Source: Bdellovibrionia bacterium
Lineage (GTDB): Bacteria > Bdellovibrionota > Bdellovibrionia > Bdellovibrionales > JAGQZY01
Direction: 5' to 3'
DNA length: 64,000 nucleotides
NCBI GenBank assembly: GCA_030427805.1
Contig: JAUICP010000001.1
Coordinates: 1-64,000, forward strand
Shown here: positions 17,451 through 26,442 of the stretch, in pieces
Layout of the letters: the number at the start of each line of letters is the position of its first letter
Position numbering within the stretch: the first letter of the stretch is position 1
The notes under the pieces: model-generated
Told to the model about the DNA's origin: nothing
Database searches by the model: none
What the model saw: the letters and a program-made list of their open reading frames with translations, nothing else
Position numbers and translations under genes: made by a program

Positions 17451-18178
17451 TGAAGCCGGAATACAAAGAATTACTCGAGACTGCACGAATGAAGTATGAC
17501 TCCGGTGAACACGAAGTCGCCGAGAGCATTCTCAATCAGCTCATTATGGCTAACTATGCTTCCGCTGACGTTTTTCATCTCGTCGGTTGCCTTTCTTACG
17601 GAAAAGGCAAGGTCAAAAAAGCTGTAAAATCCTTTCGCAGAGCCCTTGAAATCGATCCCAAACACACGGATGCCGCCCTTGGGCTCAGTATGGTTCTCAA
17701 CGACACAGGGAAATATGAAGAGGCTGCGAAAGTTTACGAAAGTGGTATTGGCTCAGAAAAAGTGCGACAAGAAAAACGCAACCACCCTCTAGTCGAAGAT
17801 AAAATCGCAAGACGGCTCAAAGAACTAGGTGACCTTTACCTGCAAATCGAAAAAGTCGATGAAGCCATTAAGTATTACTTTGAAGCCTATAAAATGTCTT
17901 CACCGGCCGATAAAATGATTATTCGAATGCAGGTTATTAGTTGCTACATCAAAAAGGGCGAAAAACAAAAAGCCGTAGCCGAACTTAAAAGAATTATTAA
18001 AGATCGCCCCTACTACAGCGAAGCTCGAATCGTACTTGGCGAGATCTTTTACGCAATGAACAGAACTCTCGATGCCGTTGAGCAATGGGAAAGCGTTCTC
18101 TTGCGAGATCCTGACAATCCAAAAGTAAAAAAGCTCTTGGCTAAAGCGCAAGATAAAGGCACAACTGTACTGGCTTAA
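17450..18178 (+). CDS. Cytoplasmic TPR protein
   Basis: A 242-residue protein of tetratricopeptide repeats with no signal peptide. At least four repeats are clear, for example at about residues 8-40, 42-75 (VKKAVKSFRRALEIDPKHTDAALGLSMVL), 120-150 and 190-225 (LDAVEQWESVLLRDPDNPKVKKL). Such repeats bind partner proteins. Its start overlaps the bamD stop and hpt follows 12 bp later, so it belongs to the same transcript. No specific partner can be named. Confidence 0.85.
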   Translation: MKPEYKELLETARMKYDSGEHEVAESILNQLIMANYASADVFHLVGCLSYGKGKVKKAVKSFRRALEIDPKHTDAALGLSMVLNDTGKYEEAAKVYESGIGSEKVRQEKRNHPLVEDKIARRLKELGDLYLQIEKVDEAIKYYFEAYKMSSPADKMIIRMQVISCYIKKGEKQKAVAELKRIIKDRPYYSEARIVLGEIFYAMNRTLDAVEQWESVLLRDPDNPKVKKLLAKAQDKGTTVLA

Positions 18179-18190
18179 TGCGGAGGAATC

Positions 18191-18715
18191 GTGGCTAGAC
18201 TCAAAAAAGAAATGATCACTTTTTTAACCGAAGAACAAATCAACGGTTTAGTACAATCGATCGCTACGGAACTTGAGCGAGACTACTTGGGCAAAAAAGT
18301 AGTTATGGTCTGCCCACTAAAGGGTTCGGTGCTATTCTTTGCCGACCTTTTGCGACTTCTTCCCACTGAAATGAAAATTCAAACTGAATTTGTCCACCTA
18401 ACAGATACTGAAAAAAAGGGATCCATAGAGATTCACAAGGACATTAGCTTAAACATTAAAGGGCGCCACGTAATAATCGTTGAAGAAATTATTGATGTGG
18501 GCCGTACGCTTTCTTTCTTAAGAGACCGCATTCTTTCATCTGATCCGGCCTCGGTAAAAATCGTAGCTCTTTTAGATAAACCGGCTCGACGTGAATTACC
18601 GATTCGCCCTGACTACGTCGGCATGACTATCGATGATCGCTATGTGGTTGGCTATGGTATGGACTCCGAAGAGGTTGGACGGAACTACAAGGAAATAATG
18701 AATTTCTCTATGTAA
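18191..18715 (+). CDS. hpt: Hypoxanthine phosphoribosyltransferase
   Basis: A 174-residue purine salvage enzyme forming IMP or GMP from hypoxanthine or guanine and PRPP. The PRPP-binding loop VIIVEEIIDVGRTLSFL (about 96-112), the PPi loop region CPLKGSVLFFADLL (about 41-54) and the base-binding DYVGMTIDDRYVVGYGMD (about 141-158) follow the family. The usual EDI in the PRPP motif reads EEI. It starts at GTG with GGAGG five bases upstream. It ends 7 bp from the stop of a converging gene. Confidence 0.94.
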   Translation: MARLKKEMITFLTEEQINGLVQSIATELERDYLGKKVVMVCPLKGSVLFFADLLRLLPTEMKIQTEFVHLTDTEKKGSIEIHKDISLNIKGRHVIIVEEIIDVGRTLSFLRDRILSSDPASVKIVALLDKPARRELPIRPDYVGMTIDDRYVVGYGMDSEEVGRNYKEIMNFSM

Positions 18716-18722
18716 GTTGATT

Positions 18723-19463
18723 TTAACGATCAGGCTTGTACCAAAAACTGAGATTCTTTTCGTTCAATTTAAATCCAAAAAGCGCCTTCAGCAAAACGAT
18801 TGATAATCCAAAGACCTGAAACAAACTCATGTCCTTGCGATCTATTGTTGAAAATCCCGCGGACTTAATAAATCCATACCTCTTTCCTTGCTCTTTTGCC
18901 CTTTTTTTAAACAAAAAGGCAAAGGCTGAATCTTCAGCGATGAACTTATCCTCCGGAAATCCACCAAAAGAAAGGGCCTCTTGTTTTTTAAATGCAAAGA
19001 CCGCCCCTTTAATTCCTGAAATATTAAAAACAATAAATTGAAGGATCGAAGCGATGGTTCTTTTGTAAAAAGATTCCGATTTGAGTTTAAGATTTAGCGA
19101 AGCCCCAATGCTCTTTTCGTCCGAAAAGTAACTGGCAATTTCCGCTATAGCCGACTGATCTAAAATACAATCTGCATCGATAGTAATTATCAAATCGTAG
19201 CTTGCCTCTCGAATTCCATAGTTTCTAACGGCTGATATGTTTCGTTTAGAAAAATTAAGGACTCTAGCGCCTTTGGCTACCGATACTTCTTCGGTCCGGT
19301 CGGTTGATTCATTGTTAACGACGATAACTTCCCAGGGAATTTTCTTTTGCTGATGGAGAAATCGAATAGAGTTCTTTATTGAATCTAAAGTCGCCCCAAT
19401 AAAATTTTCTTCATTATGGGCAGGGATTATAATACTAATACCGTCAAGGTCTCGATGTTTCAT
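18723..19463 (-). CDS. Family 2 glycosyltransferase
   Basis: A 246-residue GT-A-fold enzyme with the usual start ISIIIPAHNEENFIGATLDSI, VVNNESTDRTEEV and the metal-binding aspartates in IDADC (about residues 96-100). Such enzymes transfer sugars to lipids, glycans or proteins. A weakly hydrophobic part around 130-160 may touch the membrane. The ATG overlaps the stop of the upstream membrane protein, so the two form a unit. Donor and acceptor are unknown. Confidence 0.88.
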   Translation of the reverse strand: MKHRDLDGISIIIPAHNEENFIGATLDSIKNSIRFLHQQKKIPWEVIVVNNESTDRTEEVSVAKGARVLNFSKRNISAVRNYGIREASYDLIITIDADCILDQSAIAEIASYFSDEKSIGASLNLKLKSESFYKRTIASILQFIVFNISGIKGAVFAFKKQEALSFGGFPEDKFIAEDSAFAFLFKKRAKEQGKRYGFIKSAGFSTIDRKDMSLFQVFGLSIVLLKALFGFKLNEKNLSFWYKPDR

Positions 19464-20449
19464 TATACCAAACCGGGCCGAGAGACTTTGATAAACCTCT
19501 CTTCAACGGCCACCAAAGAGTCTGCTATTTTATCAACGAGTTCCAATCGTTTTTCTAGTTTCTTTTTAACTTCCTCTTTACCAATATCATCATAGAAATT
19601 AGATTTATCGCCCACATACAATATCAGTCCCTTTGGCCCCCAAACAAAATCTATATTGTTTTCCTTGTCCGAATATACCTCTAAAACATGGTTTACAATT
19701 TTGATAAAGGGTAATGTGTCTACGGACCTTTGGTTCCCCTTAAAATACAAGGACTCAAAAACCCTGGAATACTGAAGGCCATACTTCTTAACTAAATTTT
19801 TATTAGATTGAATTACGGAAAGTGAAATTAAGTATATGATTAAGAACACCCCTAATCCAGGAAGCCCAATATAATAAAGCGACTCAAAATCTCTTGGCGA
19901 ATTAGTAACAAGCGCCAAAAGAAATACAAATCCATTCATTGCCAGCGCCACGTAAAAAAACATGGCAGCCCATCTAAAACCACTTCTCTTATAGTTTGTT
20001 AAAAAGAGGGTTCTATTAGATCGGGGTAGAAGATCCGCAAAATTGATTACCCAACCTTTAAAAAGACCCAAACCCCCTTTAACATTGGTTCCCGATTCAA
20101 CCTCGACATCGAATATTTTTGCAGTTCCAACTTTTGTTTTACGCTTAAAGAAACTGCTACCAGACAATAAGAAGCCGCCCCTGGGACCGAACTGTCTTAT
20201 AGGTAACCACTTTAACTCCGACTCTCTGAGTTCTTTTTTATAGTCAGGAAGGTCACTCAAGTAGGGTTCAGACCAGTCTAAACACTGCTTTTCCTCTTGA
20301 TTTAACCACTCCGGTCGATCTTCCTTGGGTAGGAATTTCAGCTTGATCCATATGTATAGACCCATCACTGAAAAGCCGACCGCCAATATAACATAAAAGA
20401 TCCAAAGATCGTCTTTTCCTGAATAATCGTATTTATTGAAATCAATCAC
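19463..20449 (-). CDS. Membrane protein of unknown function
   Basis: A 328-residue protein with membrane segments at about residues 15-34, 164-184 and 194-215 and a soluble C-terminal part rich in charged residues (EEVKKKLEKRLELVDKIADS). I do not recognise the family. It overlaps the glycosyltransferase downstream and the phosphatase-like lipoprotein upstream by one or a few bases, so the three are translated together. Function could be linked to surface glycan or lipid modification by association only. Confidence 0.75.
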   Translation of the reverse strand: MIDFNKYDYSGKDDLWIFYVILAVGFSVMGLYIWIKLKFLPKEDRPEWLNQEEKQCLDWSEPYLSDLPDYKKELRESELKWLPIRQFGPRGGFLLSGSSFFKRKTKVGTAKIFDVEVESGTNVKGGLGLFKGWVINFADLLPRSNRTLFLTNYKRSGFRWAAMFFYVALAMNGFVFLLALVTNSPRDFESLYYIGLPGLGVFLIIYLISLSVIQSNKNLVKKYGLQYSRVFESLYFKGNQRSVDTLPFIKIVNHVLEVYSDKENNIDFVWGPKGLILYVGDKSNFYDDIGKEEVKKKLEKRLELVDKIADSLVAVEERFIKVSRPGLV

Positions 20450-21009
20450 TACTTAACTTTTTTAAGAAGCCTTCGTGTCTTTTCGGTGAGAGCTTCATCA
20501 GTCATTCCATATTTTTGCCCCACAGAAATTGACTTATCAATTTCATCACCGTGGCCCTTGCCGTAATGGTAAGAAAACCAAGACGCCGCTCTATTACCCG
20601 AAGAACAATGAACCAACACTTCTTCTTTAGTATCTTTATGGTGCTTCATAAAAACTTCTTCAACTTTTGCGTAGGCTTCTGAGTCGAGTTCCTGGGCGGC
20701 ACCGTCTATAGGTAGGTTGTAATATTTGATTCCCGCTTTAGTGAGATTTTCGGGCTTGTAGTTCATCTGCGCCATCTCGCCTTTGGTTCGCAAATTTATT
20801 ACTACGGTTACATTCTTTTCTTTTTTAAGCTCGAGTATATCTGCTTCAGAAACCTGAGGGCCCAAGAAAACACGGTTGTGATGATTCTTTAGAGTCATTC
20901 CTGAATTGAGTTCAATTGTCTTAGCAGCCGACTTTCCGTCGTGATGATGTTTTGATGCACAAGAAATAGATAACAATAAAGTGGTGAATAAAAGACTTCT
21001 TAAAATCAT
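20449..21009 (-). CDS. DUF442/tyrosine-phosphatase-like lipoprotein
   Basis: A 186-residue exported protein. The N-terminus ends in LLSISC, a plausible lipobox (Cys17). The domain at about 40-170 follows the DUF442 (beta-lactamase-hydrolase-like) or dual-specificity phosphatase fold: FLGPQVSEADI, VTVVINLRTKGE, and the active loop VHCSSGNRAASWF. The loop is CX4R, as in DUF442 and rhodanese-like proteins, and not the CX5R of classical tyrosine phosphatases. It could act on a phosphate or sulfur group in the periplasm. The stop overlaps the start of the next gene. Confidence 0.82.
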   Translation of the reverse strand: MILRSLLFTTLLLSISCASKHHHDGKSAAKTIELNSGMTLKNHHNRVFLGPQVSEADILELKKEKNVTVVINLRTKGEMAQMNYKPENLTKAGIKYYNLPIDGAAQELDSEAYAKVEEVFMKHHKDTKEEVLVHCSSGNRAASWFSYHYGKGHGDEIDKSISVGQKYGMTDEALTEKTRRLLKKVK

Positions 21010-21035
21010 AATGATCCCCTAATTAGTTGATAGAA

Positions 21036-22685
21036 CTAATTTTTAGATCTGATTTCTTGGGCTGTCCATTGATAATGCGCCAGTAGCGATGGGCCATAGA
21101 CTGGCGCATCAATCATCAGGGCATAAGAGAGGTAACGCTTATTGATTTCACTCACGTAATTAACAGGCTCAATATAACCCATTTTAAGAAGTGCCACTTC
21201 GACATTTCCAAACCACTTGTTCGGGTCTAAACCCTGCTTTTCGGCATAGGCTTGGGCGCGCCTCAGGCGGCCAATGCCTGCATTATACGCGGCCATACTC
21301 AGTCGAATACTATTCTTATCGTCAATATCTGGACTCGAAAAGAAAACTCGTTTTAACCACGACAGATACTTAACACCAGCGTGGATATTGTTCTCGAAAT
21401 TTGTAGGACCTTTAATCTCTGGAATATTCACATAGGGCTCTTTAGCCACAAAGGGCTTTATTTGCATGATGCCCGTCGCTTTCCAGCGATTTTGGATGTT
21501 TTGTCGAAACCGAGACTCTTGATAGGCTAGAGCACTCAATAGGCGCCAATCCCAGGAGTACTTCTTGCCATATTTCTTGAAGTACTCATCGTACTTTGAA
21601 ATTCTCTGGGTCTCTTTTGAAAAGTATTCCGTTCTTATTTTCTTTAAGTCCCTAAAATAGCTTCTGTATATGAGGCGCTGTAAAATTTTACTAGCCCTTG
21701 TTTTTGCCAAAAACTGATTGAGCTGAACCATTAAGCTATGATTTTTCGGATTAACGGCCCACCGGATTTTAGAGTGGGGAGCCAATTCCAATTCGTCATA
21801 AATTTTAAAGTCCGAAAAAACCTGTTTCGCCAATTGAGCGACCTGAACATCAATGACAGCAAATTCAAAATGCCCCATCGAAACGAGTTCTAATAATTCG
21901 AGCTGACCAAGTTTCTCGTGAATGGGAATAACGTTGATAAGGTCTTTTTTTGCATCGACAAGTTTTGAATTAATTTTGTGCAGGCTGTGGAATTGAGAGC
22001 TATTTGCCGGCACGTGAATTGTTAAACCAGATAGATCTTCAATGGTATTTAGCTCAAAATCCATTCCCTCGGAAGAAACTAAAACCTTTTTAACTTCTCC
22101 AAAGCCCCTAGACACAGCAACATCACCATTTTGTCTTTCGTCTTCTATGAAACTTGAGGCCACGAGGTCACCATAACCTGAATTAAGCAGGCTAAAAAGT
22201 TCGCTTCGATCTACAGGAATCATTTCAAAACGTATTGGTCTTACTTTTTTATTACTGTACCCAAATTTCTTATTCAGATTGTGAACGAATGATTTCATCA
22301 TTTCGTACTGAAAACCTTTTTGTCGACCCTTATAGAGATAGTAGTCAAAAGAGTTTTGGGTCGTTAGAACGCGAAGAAACCGACGCTTTTTAATTTCTTT
22401 GAGCGTCCCCAAATACTGGTCTCTTCTATGTTCACCAAGGAGGGCGATCGCTGGGTTCTCATAGCTCCTTTTTATAAAGGCACTATAAGTTTGGTGAGAC
22501 TCAGCATTCAAAGATGAAGAAAAACCTATGTCGAAACTGATGAGACCTAAAATCAAAAATAAATGACTGGGTCGCTTTTTCAAATAGGAAGCACCTCCTA
22601 AAACAATCTTACCGACTGCTTTAAGAGACCTAGCTAGACCTGGCCCCAATCGAGACCCAAACTGGACATATAGACCCATAAACAT
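21036..22685 (-). CDS. mltF: Membrane-bound lytic transglycosylase F-like protein
   Basis: A 549-residue envelope enzyme with two domains: a periplasmic solute-binding type 3 domain (about 90-340) and a C-terminal SLT domain (about 365-500), the MltF order. The SLT domain shows LAYQESRF with the catalytic Glu, GIMQIKP, and MAAYNAGIGRL. It cleaves glycan strands to 1,6-anhydro ends. A hydrophobic segment lies near residues 42-58, unusually far from the start; the first 40 residues are basic and glycine-rich. No ribosome site is visible before the ATG at 22685. Confidence 0.92.
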   Translation of the reverse strand: MFMGLYVQFGSRLGPGLARSLKAVGKIVLGGASYLKKRPSHLFLILGLISFDIGFSSSLNAESHQTYSAFIKRSYENPAIALLGEHRRDQYLGTLKEIKKRRFLRVLTTQNSFDYYLYKGRQKGFQYEMMKSFVHNLNKKFGYSNKKVRPIRFEMIPVDRSELFSLLNSGYGDLVASSFIEDERQNGDVAVSRGFGEVKKVLVSSEGMDFELNTIEDLSGLTIHVPANSSQFHSLHKINSKLVDAKKDLINVIPIHEKLGQLELLELVSMGHFEFAVIDVQVAQLAKQVFSDFKIYDELELAPHSKIRWAVNPKNHSLMVQLNQFLAKTRASKILQRLIYRSYFRDLKKIRTEYFSKETQRISKYDEYFKKYGKKYSWDWRLLSALAYQESRFRQNIQNRWKATGIMQIKPFVAKEPYVNIPEIKGPTNFENNIHAGVKYLSWLKRVFFSSPDIDDKNSIRLSMAAYNAGIGRLRRAQAYAEKQGLDPNKWFGNVEVALLKMGYIEPVNYVSEINKRYLSYALMIDAPVYGPSLLAHYQWTAQEIRSKN

Positions 22686-22805
22686 GGGCGCTTTTGACCA
22701 TGAACGGGCTTCCTAGCCAAGAAATTGGGCACTATCGCTTGTGTTTGTAGAATGTGCAGTAGAAAGAAACACCCGGGAGTGCATTTTGTTCAGAATGGGC
22801 GTAAA

Positions 22806-22824
22806 GGGCCTCTAATAGAGGCTT
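22806..22824. terminator. Hairpin, possible terminator of the small minus-strand gene
   Basis: GCCTCT, AAT, AGAGGC form a 6-bp stem (22808-22822) with flanking A and T bases. It lies just after the small open frame 22847-22924. The trailing tract is short, so this is tentative. Confidence 0.35.
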
Positions 22825-22846
22825 TCAGGGGATTTTCGGACAGTAA

Positions 22847-22924
22847 TCAGGAATTTACGAGAACGTTGACTAGGAAGAAAATCAGGACTGAATAGACAAA
22901 AAGTACAACAAGCTTATTAGACAT
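22847..22924 (-). CDS. Candidate 25-residue membrane peptide
   Basis: A short frame from an ATG at 22924 to a TGA at 22847. The peptide begins MSNK and is otherwise almost entirely hydrophobic (residues 5-23, rich in Val, Leu, Phe), enough for one membrane helix. A GGGGG ribosome site lies about 6 bases upstream. Upstream are a possible promoter and a perfect inverted repeat, and downstream a hairpin, as expected for a real short transcript. It fills an otherwise empty 347-bp gap. Such peptides often act on a membrane enzyme or as type I toxins, but no function can be assigned. Confidence 0.45.
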   Translation of the reverse strand: MSNKLVVLFVYSVLIFFLVNVLVNS

Positions 22925-22938
22925 GACTTACCCCCAGA

Positions 22939-22976
22939 GTTATTAACATTGCATACTTAATAACGTTTTATGTCAA
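22939..22976 (-). promoter_or_regulatory. Promoter region with perfect inverted repeat
   Basis: On the minus strand TTGACA (22971-22976) is a perfect -35 box; TATGCA (22950-22955) is a possible -10 box at a short 15-bp spacing. GTTATTAA (22939-22946) and TTAATAAC (22957-22964) form a perfect 8-bp inverted repeat with a 10-bp gap overlapping the -10 region, the layout of a repressor operator. Confidence 0.4.
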
Positions 22977-23032
22977 CTCAACAAATTCTAGGGTTTAGAG
23001 CGTTGTGTGATGCGTTAATAATCACTCGCTCT

Positions 23033-24400
23033 TCAGTCGGGAACAATATGTCCAACAAGATCGTAATCATGACTTTCTGTAATCATGACATTCACCATAT
23101 CTCCGGGCTGGGCCTCACCATCATTAATGAGTACAACACCATCAATATCCGGAGCTTGTTGTGACGAGCGACCCTGAAGAAGCAAATCTGTTTCATCACT
23201 TAGGCCCTCAACAAGAACAGGTATCGTTTGGTTAACAAACTTCTCGTGCATTTCTCTACTGATATCTTGTTGCAACTCCATCAAGCGATGAAAGCGATCG
23301 GCTTTAATTTCATCATCAATTTGATCTTCCATCTTTCCACCGGGAGTATTCTCTTCGGGGCTATATTGAAAGCAACCAACGCGATCGAATCTTTGCTCTT
23401 CGACAAAATCGAGAAGCTCTTGAAACATTTCTTCTGTTTCACCCGGAAATCCAACAATAAATTGGGTGCGGATAACGGCCTCTGGAATTTCTTTACGAAT
23501 AAGATCGAGGACTTTAACAATTTCCTCTTTAGTCATTTTTCGATTCATTCTTTTCAGCATTTCATTATTGATGTGCTGTAAGGGCATATCGAAATATTTC
23601 ACCAAATTATTCTTCTCTTTAATAAGTTGAATCATCTCCGGCGTAATGCCATCAGGGTATAAATAAAGGACTCTAATCCAATCGAGACCCTTCACCTCAG
23701 AGAGGGCTCTCAATAATTCAACGGGGCTTTCTGTCGCTTCAGAATTTTTCCTTCTCAAGTCCCAACCATAATCAGTGAAATCATGTGAAACGACATTGAT
23801 TTCCCGAACACCTCCGGCGACAAGGAGTTTTGCTTCATTGACCACCGAATCAAGGTGGCGCGACTGAAGGTTTCCACGAATTTTTGGAATCGCACAAAAT
23901 GAACATCGCTTCAGGCAACCTTCAGAGATTTTCAAGTACGCACGCCAAAAGGGCTGGGTGTTGACTCGAGGAGTATCTTCTTCTTGAAGATAGGTAGGAA
24001 GGTTAAAGAAACGTTTTTCAGTTTCACCTTGCTCGCGATTTTTTAAAATCTCAGCAATTCGAGGAAACTCGCCAGAACCAATAAACAAATCCCCCTCAGG
24101 GAGACCATCGACCAATTCATCTTTGTATCTTTGCGAAAGGCAACCAGCAACAACAAGGTTTTTAAGAGAACCTTGCTCTTTGAGCTCTGACATTTCGAGA
24201 ACTTTCGAAATGGATTCTTTTTTTGAATCTTCAATAAAACCACAAGTGTTTACGACAATCGTGTCAGCATCCTCTTCGGACTCAGTCACTTCGTAACCAT
24301 CCTTCATCAATGATGCGAGCATAATCTCAGAATCGACGAGATTCTTGGGGCAGCCGAGGCTGACAAAATGGACCTTTTTCTTTGTATCTTGAGTTTCCAT
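23033..24400 (-). CDS. rimO: Ribosomal protein uS12 methylthiotransferase RimO
   Basis: A 455-residue radical SAM enzyme that adds a methylthio group to the conserved Asp of ribosomal protein S12. The N-terminal cluster cysteines are Cys17, Cys53 and Cys87; the radical SAM CxxxCxxC is Cys162, Cys166 and Cys169 (GCLKRCSFC). The C-terminal TRAM domain covers about 380-450. VSLGCPKNLVDSE and PLQHINNEMLKRMNR separate RimO from MiaB. It has its own spacing from lolA upstream (143 bp), where no strong promoter was identified. Confidence 0.96.
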   Translation of the reverse strand: METQDTKKKVHFVSLGCPKNLVDSEIMLASLMKDGYEVTESEEDADTIVVNTCGFIEDSKKESISKVLEMSELKEQGSLKNLVVAGCLSQRYKDELVDGLPEGDLFIGSGEFPRIAEILKNREQGETEKRFFNLPTYLQEEDTPRVNTQPFWRAYLKISEGCLKRCSFCAIPKIRGNLQSRHLDSVVNEAKLLVAGGVREINVVSHDFTDYGWDLRRKNSEATESPVELLRALSEVKGLDWIRVLYLYPDGITPEMIQLIKEKNNLVKYFDMPLQHINNEMLKRMNRKMTKEEIVKVLDLIRKEIPEAVIRTQFIVGFPGETEEMFQELLDFVEEQRFDRVGCFQYSPEENTPGGKMEDQIDDEIKADRFHRLMELQQDISREMHEKFVNQTIPVLVEGLSDETDLLLQGRSSQQAPDIDGVVLINDGEAQPGDMVNVMITESHDYDLVGHIVPD

Positions 24401-24543
24401 ATTTCCTTTTCACTGTGGTGCGCCCAAGATTCCTATATTTTACAAAAAAATCAAGCCTTTAGGGATTCAATGTAATAATTAGCAGGCCTCAAGAGCCTCT
24501 CCTACAGCGAATTTAGAGCAATTTTAAAGCCATCTATATCAGC

Positions 24544-25236
24544 TCAATAAACCGTGATATCAGCATCCGCTGGAGGGGTGAATTCGAACTGAGAGGGCTT
24601 CACAGAACCCACAAATCGAATATTAGAAAAATCATAGATTGTTTCGTTATCGAGATCATCCCAGTAGCTCAAGCGGAGAATCTTTTTCCCGGCCAAATCG
24701 ACGCTGATTTGCGCCCTTTTGAAGTCATTTGTGGTCTTCTTCGGCTGCATAAAGAACACCATTCGATCGGCTTCGCGTATGGCACCGACAGGATTGAAGT
24801 GCTTGAAAATCCCCCCTTTTGTCAGCATCTGAATCAAACCCTGTGAGCGTGATTTCTTACTATTCAGCTTGGCTTGAATAACCTGAAGAGGGGCTCCCTC
24901 GAATTCGGCCGGAGGGTAATTGACGATCCACATGGTTTTCTTGTCGACGATGACCAGAGTTTTATCTGGCTTGGTGAAATTGAGGCGCAGGCGCCCTTTA
25001 GAAAGAATAACATCACCACTACTTTGGGTTTCTCTACCGAGAAGGTTTTGTCTCAATGTTTTTTTCACTTCCATTAGAACATTGGAGTCGAGAGAATAGG
25101 ATTTATCGAGACGCTTAAGAATTCTCTTATCTTTTGCAGTTACAGCTTTCACTTTCTGGGGCTTACTCGATTCCGCAGCCCACGAAAAACTAACGACTAA
25201 AAGTGGTAAAAGAATCAAATTCAAAACTCTAATCAT
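24544..25236 (-). CDS. lolA: Outer-membrane lipoprotein carrier LolA
   Basis: A 230-residue periplasmic chaperone that carries lipoproteins from LolCDE to the outer membrane. The ATG at 25236 gives a clean signal peptide (IRVLNLILLPLLVVSFSWAA) and overlaps the comF stop by 8 bases; an upstream start at 25299 would add a meaningless N-terminus. LolA features: GDVILSKGRLRLNFTKPDKTLVIVDKKTMWIVNYPP and the later FKRAQISVDLAGKKILRLSYWDDLDNETIYDFSNI. Length is close to the family's 200-210 plus signal. Confidence 0.92.
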   Translation of the reverse strand: MIRVLNLILLPLLVVSFSWAAESSKPQKVKAVTAKDKRILKRLDKSYSLDSNVLMEVKKTLRQNLLGRETQSSGDVILSKGRLRLNFTKPDKTLVIVDKKTMWIVNYPPAEFEGAPLQVIQAKLNSKKSRSQGLIQMLTKGGIFKHFNPVGAIREADRMVFFMQPKKTTNDFKRAQISVDLAGKKILRLSYWDDLDNETIYDFSNIRFVGSVKPSQFEFTPPADADITVY

Positions 25237-25879
25237 GTAACAAACACCTATCAAACAGGGTCCAAATTTCAAAGGAAGCTGGCTTATCGAGGGCTTCATA
25301 GGCCGCCTGAGCCGTTGCTCCAGAAGTTATTATATCATCTACAAAAACATATTTGTAAGTTCTTGTAAAATCCAGGCCCTTTTCAGAATATAGGGCGGTT
25401 CTCCTCCTAAATTCAACACTTTGCTTCTTTTGGGGGCTCTGGGCTCCTTTATGGCGAAGTATGACAAAACAGCGGCTCCAAATCTGACTCAAGCAAGAAG
25501 CCATTAAGTAACTGTGAGACCTAAAGCCGTGTACTCTTCCCTCAACCCCGACAAAGACGAGGGGCTCATTTTTATGAAAATTTATCTCGCTAACGAATTG
25601 TAAACAAAGTTTTTCAATGAGCTTCTTACTTCGTTTTCCCTTTACTAGCCCGACCAAATCACAAACACCTTGAGAGCGACCGTCCCAGCTAAGGAGACTA
25701 AGACTCGGATGGGAACAATGGGTCGACCTTCTGCGCCGAACAAAGCTGATTTCATTGAGAATTGGCTCTAAACACAAAGGACATATTTTTTCACTCAACG
25801 ATATAGATCGACCACAACTGTAACAGGATTCGATTCGAATAAGCCATTGGCCCAAGGACTGGAGAGATGAAATAAACAT
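25229..25879 (-). CDS. comF: ComF-family phosphoribosyltransferase-like protein
   Basis: A 216-residue protein with a four-cysteine zinc-ribbon (CYSCGRSISLSEKICPLC, about 19-36) and a C-terminal PRTase domain with the PRPP motif YVFVDDIITSGATAQAA (about 177-193). ComF/GntX proteins act in DNA uptake or purine-linked processes, and the biochemical role is not settled. A PilT ATPase elsewhere in this window would fit pilus-linked DNA uptake, but that is speculation. Translation is coupled to lolA. Confidence 0.92.
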   Translation of the reverse strand: MFISSLQSLGQWLIRIESCYSCGRSISLSEKICPLCLEPILNEISFVRRRRSTHCSHPSLSLLSWDGRSQGVCDLVGLVKGKRSKKLIEKLCLQFVSEINFHKNEPLVFVGVEGRVHGFRSHSYLMASCLSQIWSRCFVILRHKGAQSPQKKQSVEFRRRTALYSEKGLDFTRTYKYVFVDDIITSGATAQAAYEALDKPASFEIWTLFDRCLLHD

Positions 25880-25964
25880 GAAACAAATTACTGCAATTTA
25901 AAATTCTGTAATTTAAAAAAATGACTTTACAGAGAGTATTTATTTTCCGAATTGCGAACGAACA

Positions 25965-26435
25965 CTATTCGTTATGATATGGAAGACCTTTTTGAATCAT
26001 TTGCGCTCGGTAAATTTGTTCTAAAGCCGCTAAGAGGGCGACCTGATGATTAAATACAAACTTAGAAAGTGAGATCTGTGTGTTGGCGCGCTTTTTTACC
26101 TCGTCTCCTAGGCCAAACGCACCCCCAATATGAAAAACAATATTAGACCGACCCGACTCTTCAAGGTCTTTTAAAAGCTCGGCAAACTGCTCACTACTTA
26201 GGGACTTTCCTCGCTCGTCAAAGTTGACAACATAGTCCCCCTTATCAAGTCGCGAGAGTAAAATGTCTTCCTCTTTTTTGACCTTGAGGTGACTCTGGTC
26301 CCTAGAAAACTTCGGGGGTTTCAATAGTTCAAGCTGGAAGTCTTTATGGTGTTTGATTTTAGTTTCATAAACTTTCAAGCCCTCTACGAGCCACTGATCT
26401 TTAGCGCTAAGAAAGCTTCTCAGAAACCACTTCAT
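25965..26435 (-). CDS. rlmH: 23S rRNA pseudouridine1915 N3-methyltransferase RlmH
   Basis: A 156-residue SPOUT methyltransferase that methylates the pseudouridine at position 1915 of 23S rRNA. The knot region is clear: FHIGGAFGLGDEVKKRA (about 103-119), SLSKFVFNHQVALLAALEQIYRAQMI and the C-terminal GLPYHNE. FDERGKSLSSEQFA near 74-87 matches the family's LDxxGKxxSSExFA. Length is typical. It lies 7 bp after the NadD-RsfS gene, a usual neighbour of RsfS. Confidence 0.96.
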   Translation of the reverse strand: MKWFLRSFLSAKDQWLVEGLKVYETKIKHHKDFQLELLKPPKFSRDQSHLKVKKEEDILLSRLDKGDYVVNFDERGKSLSSEQFAELLKDLEESGRSNIVFHIGGAFGLGDEVKKRANTQISLSKFVFNHQVALLAALEQIYRAQMIQKGLPYHNE

Positions 26436-26442
26436 TTATATT

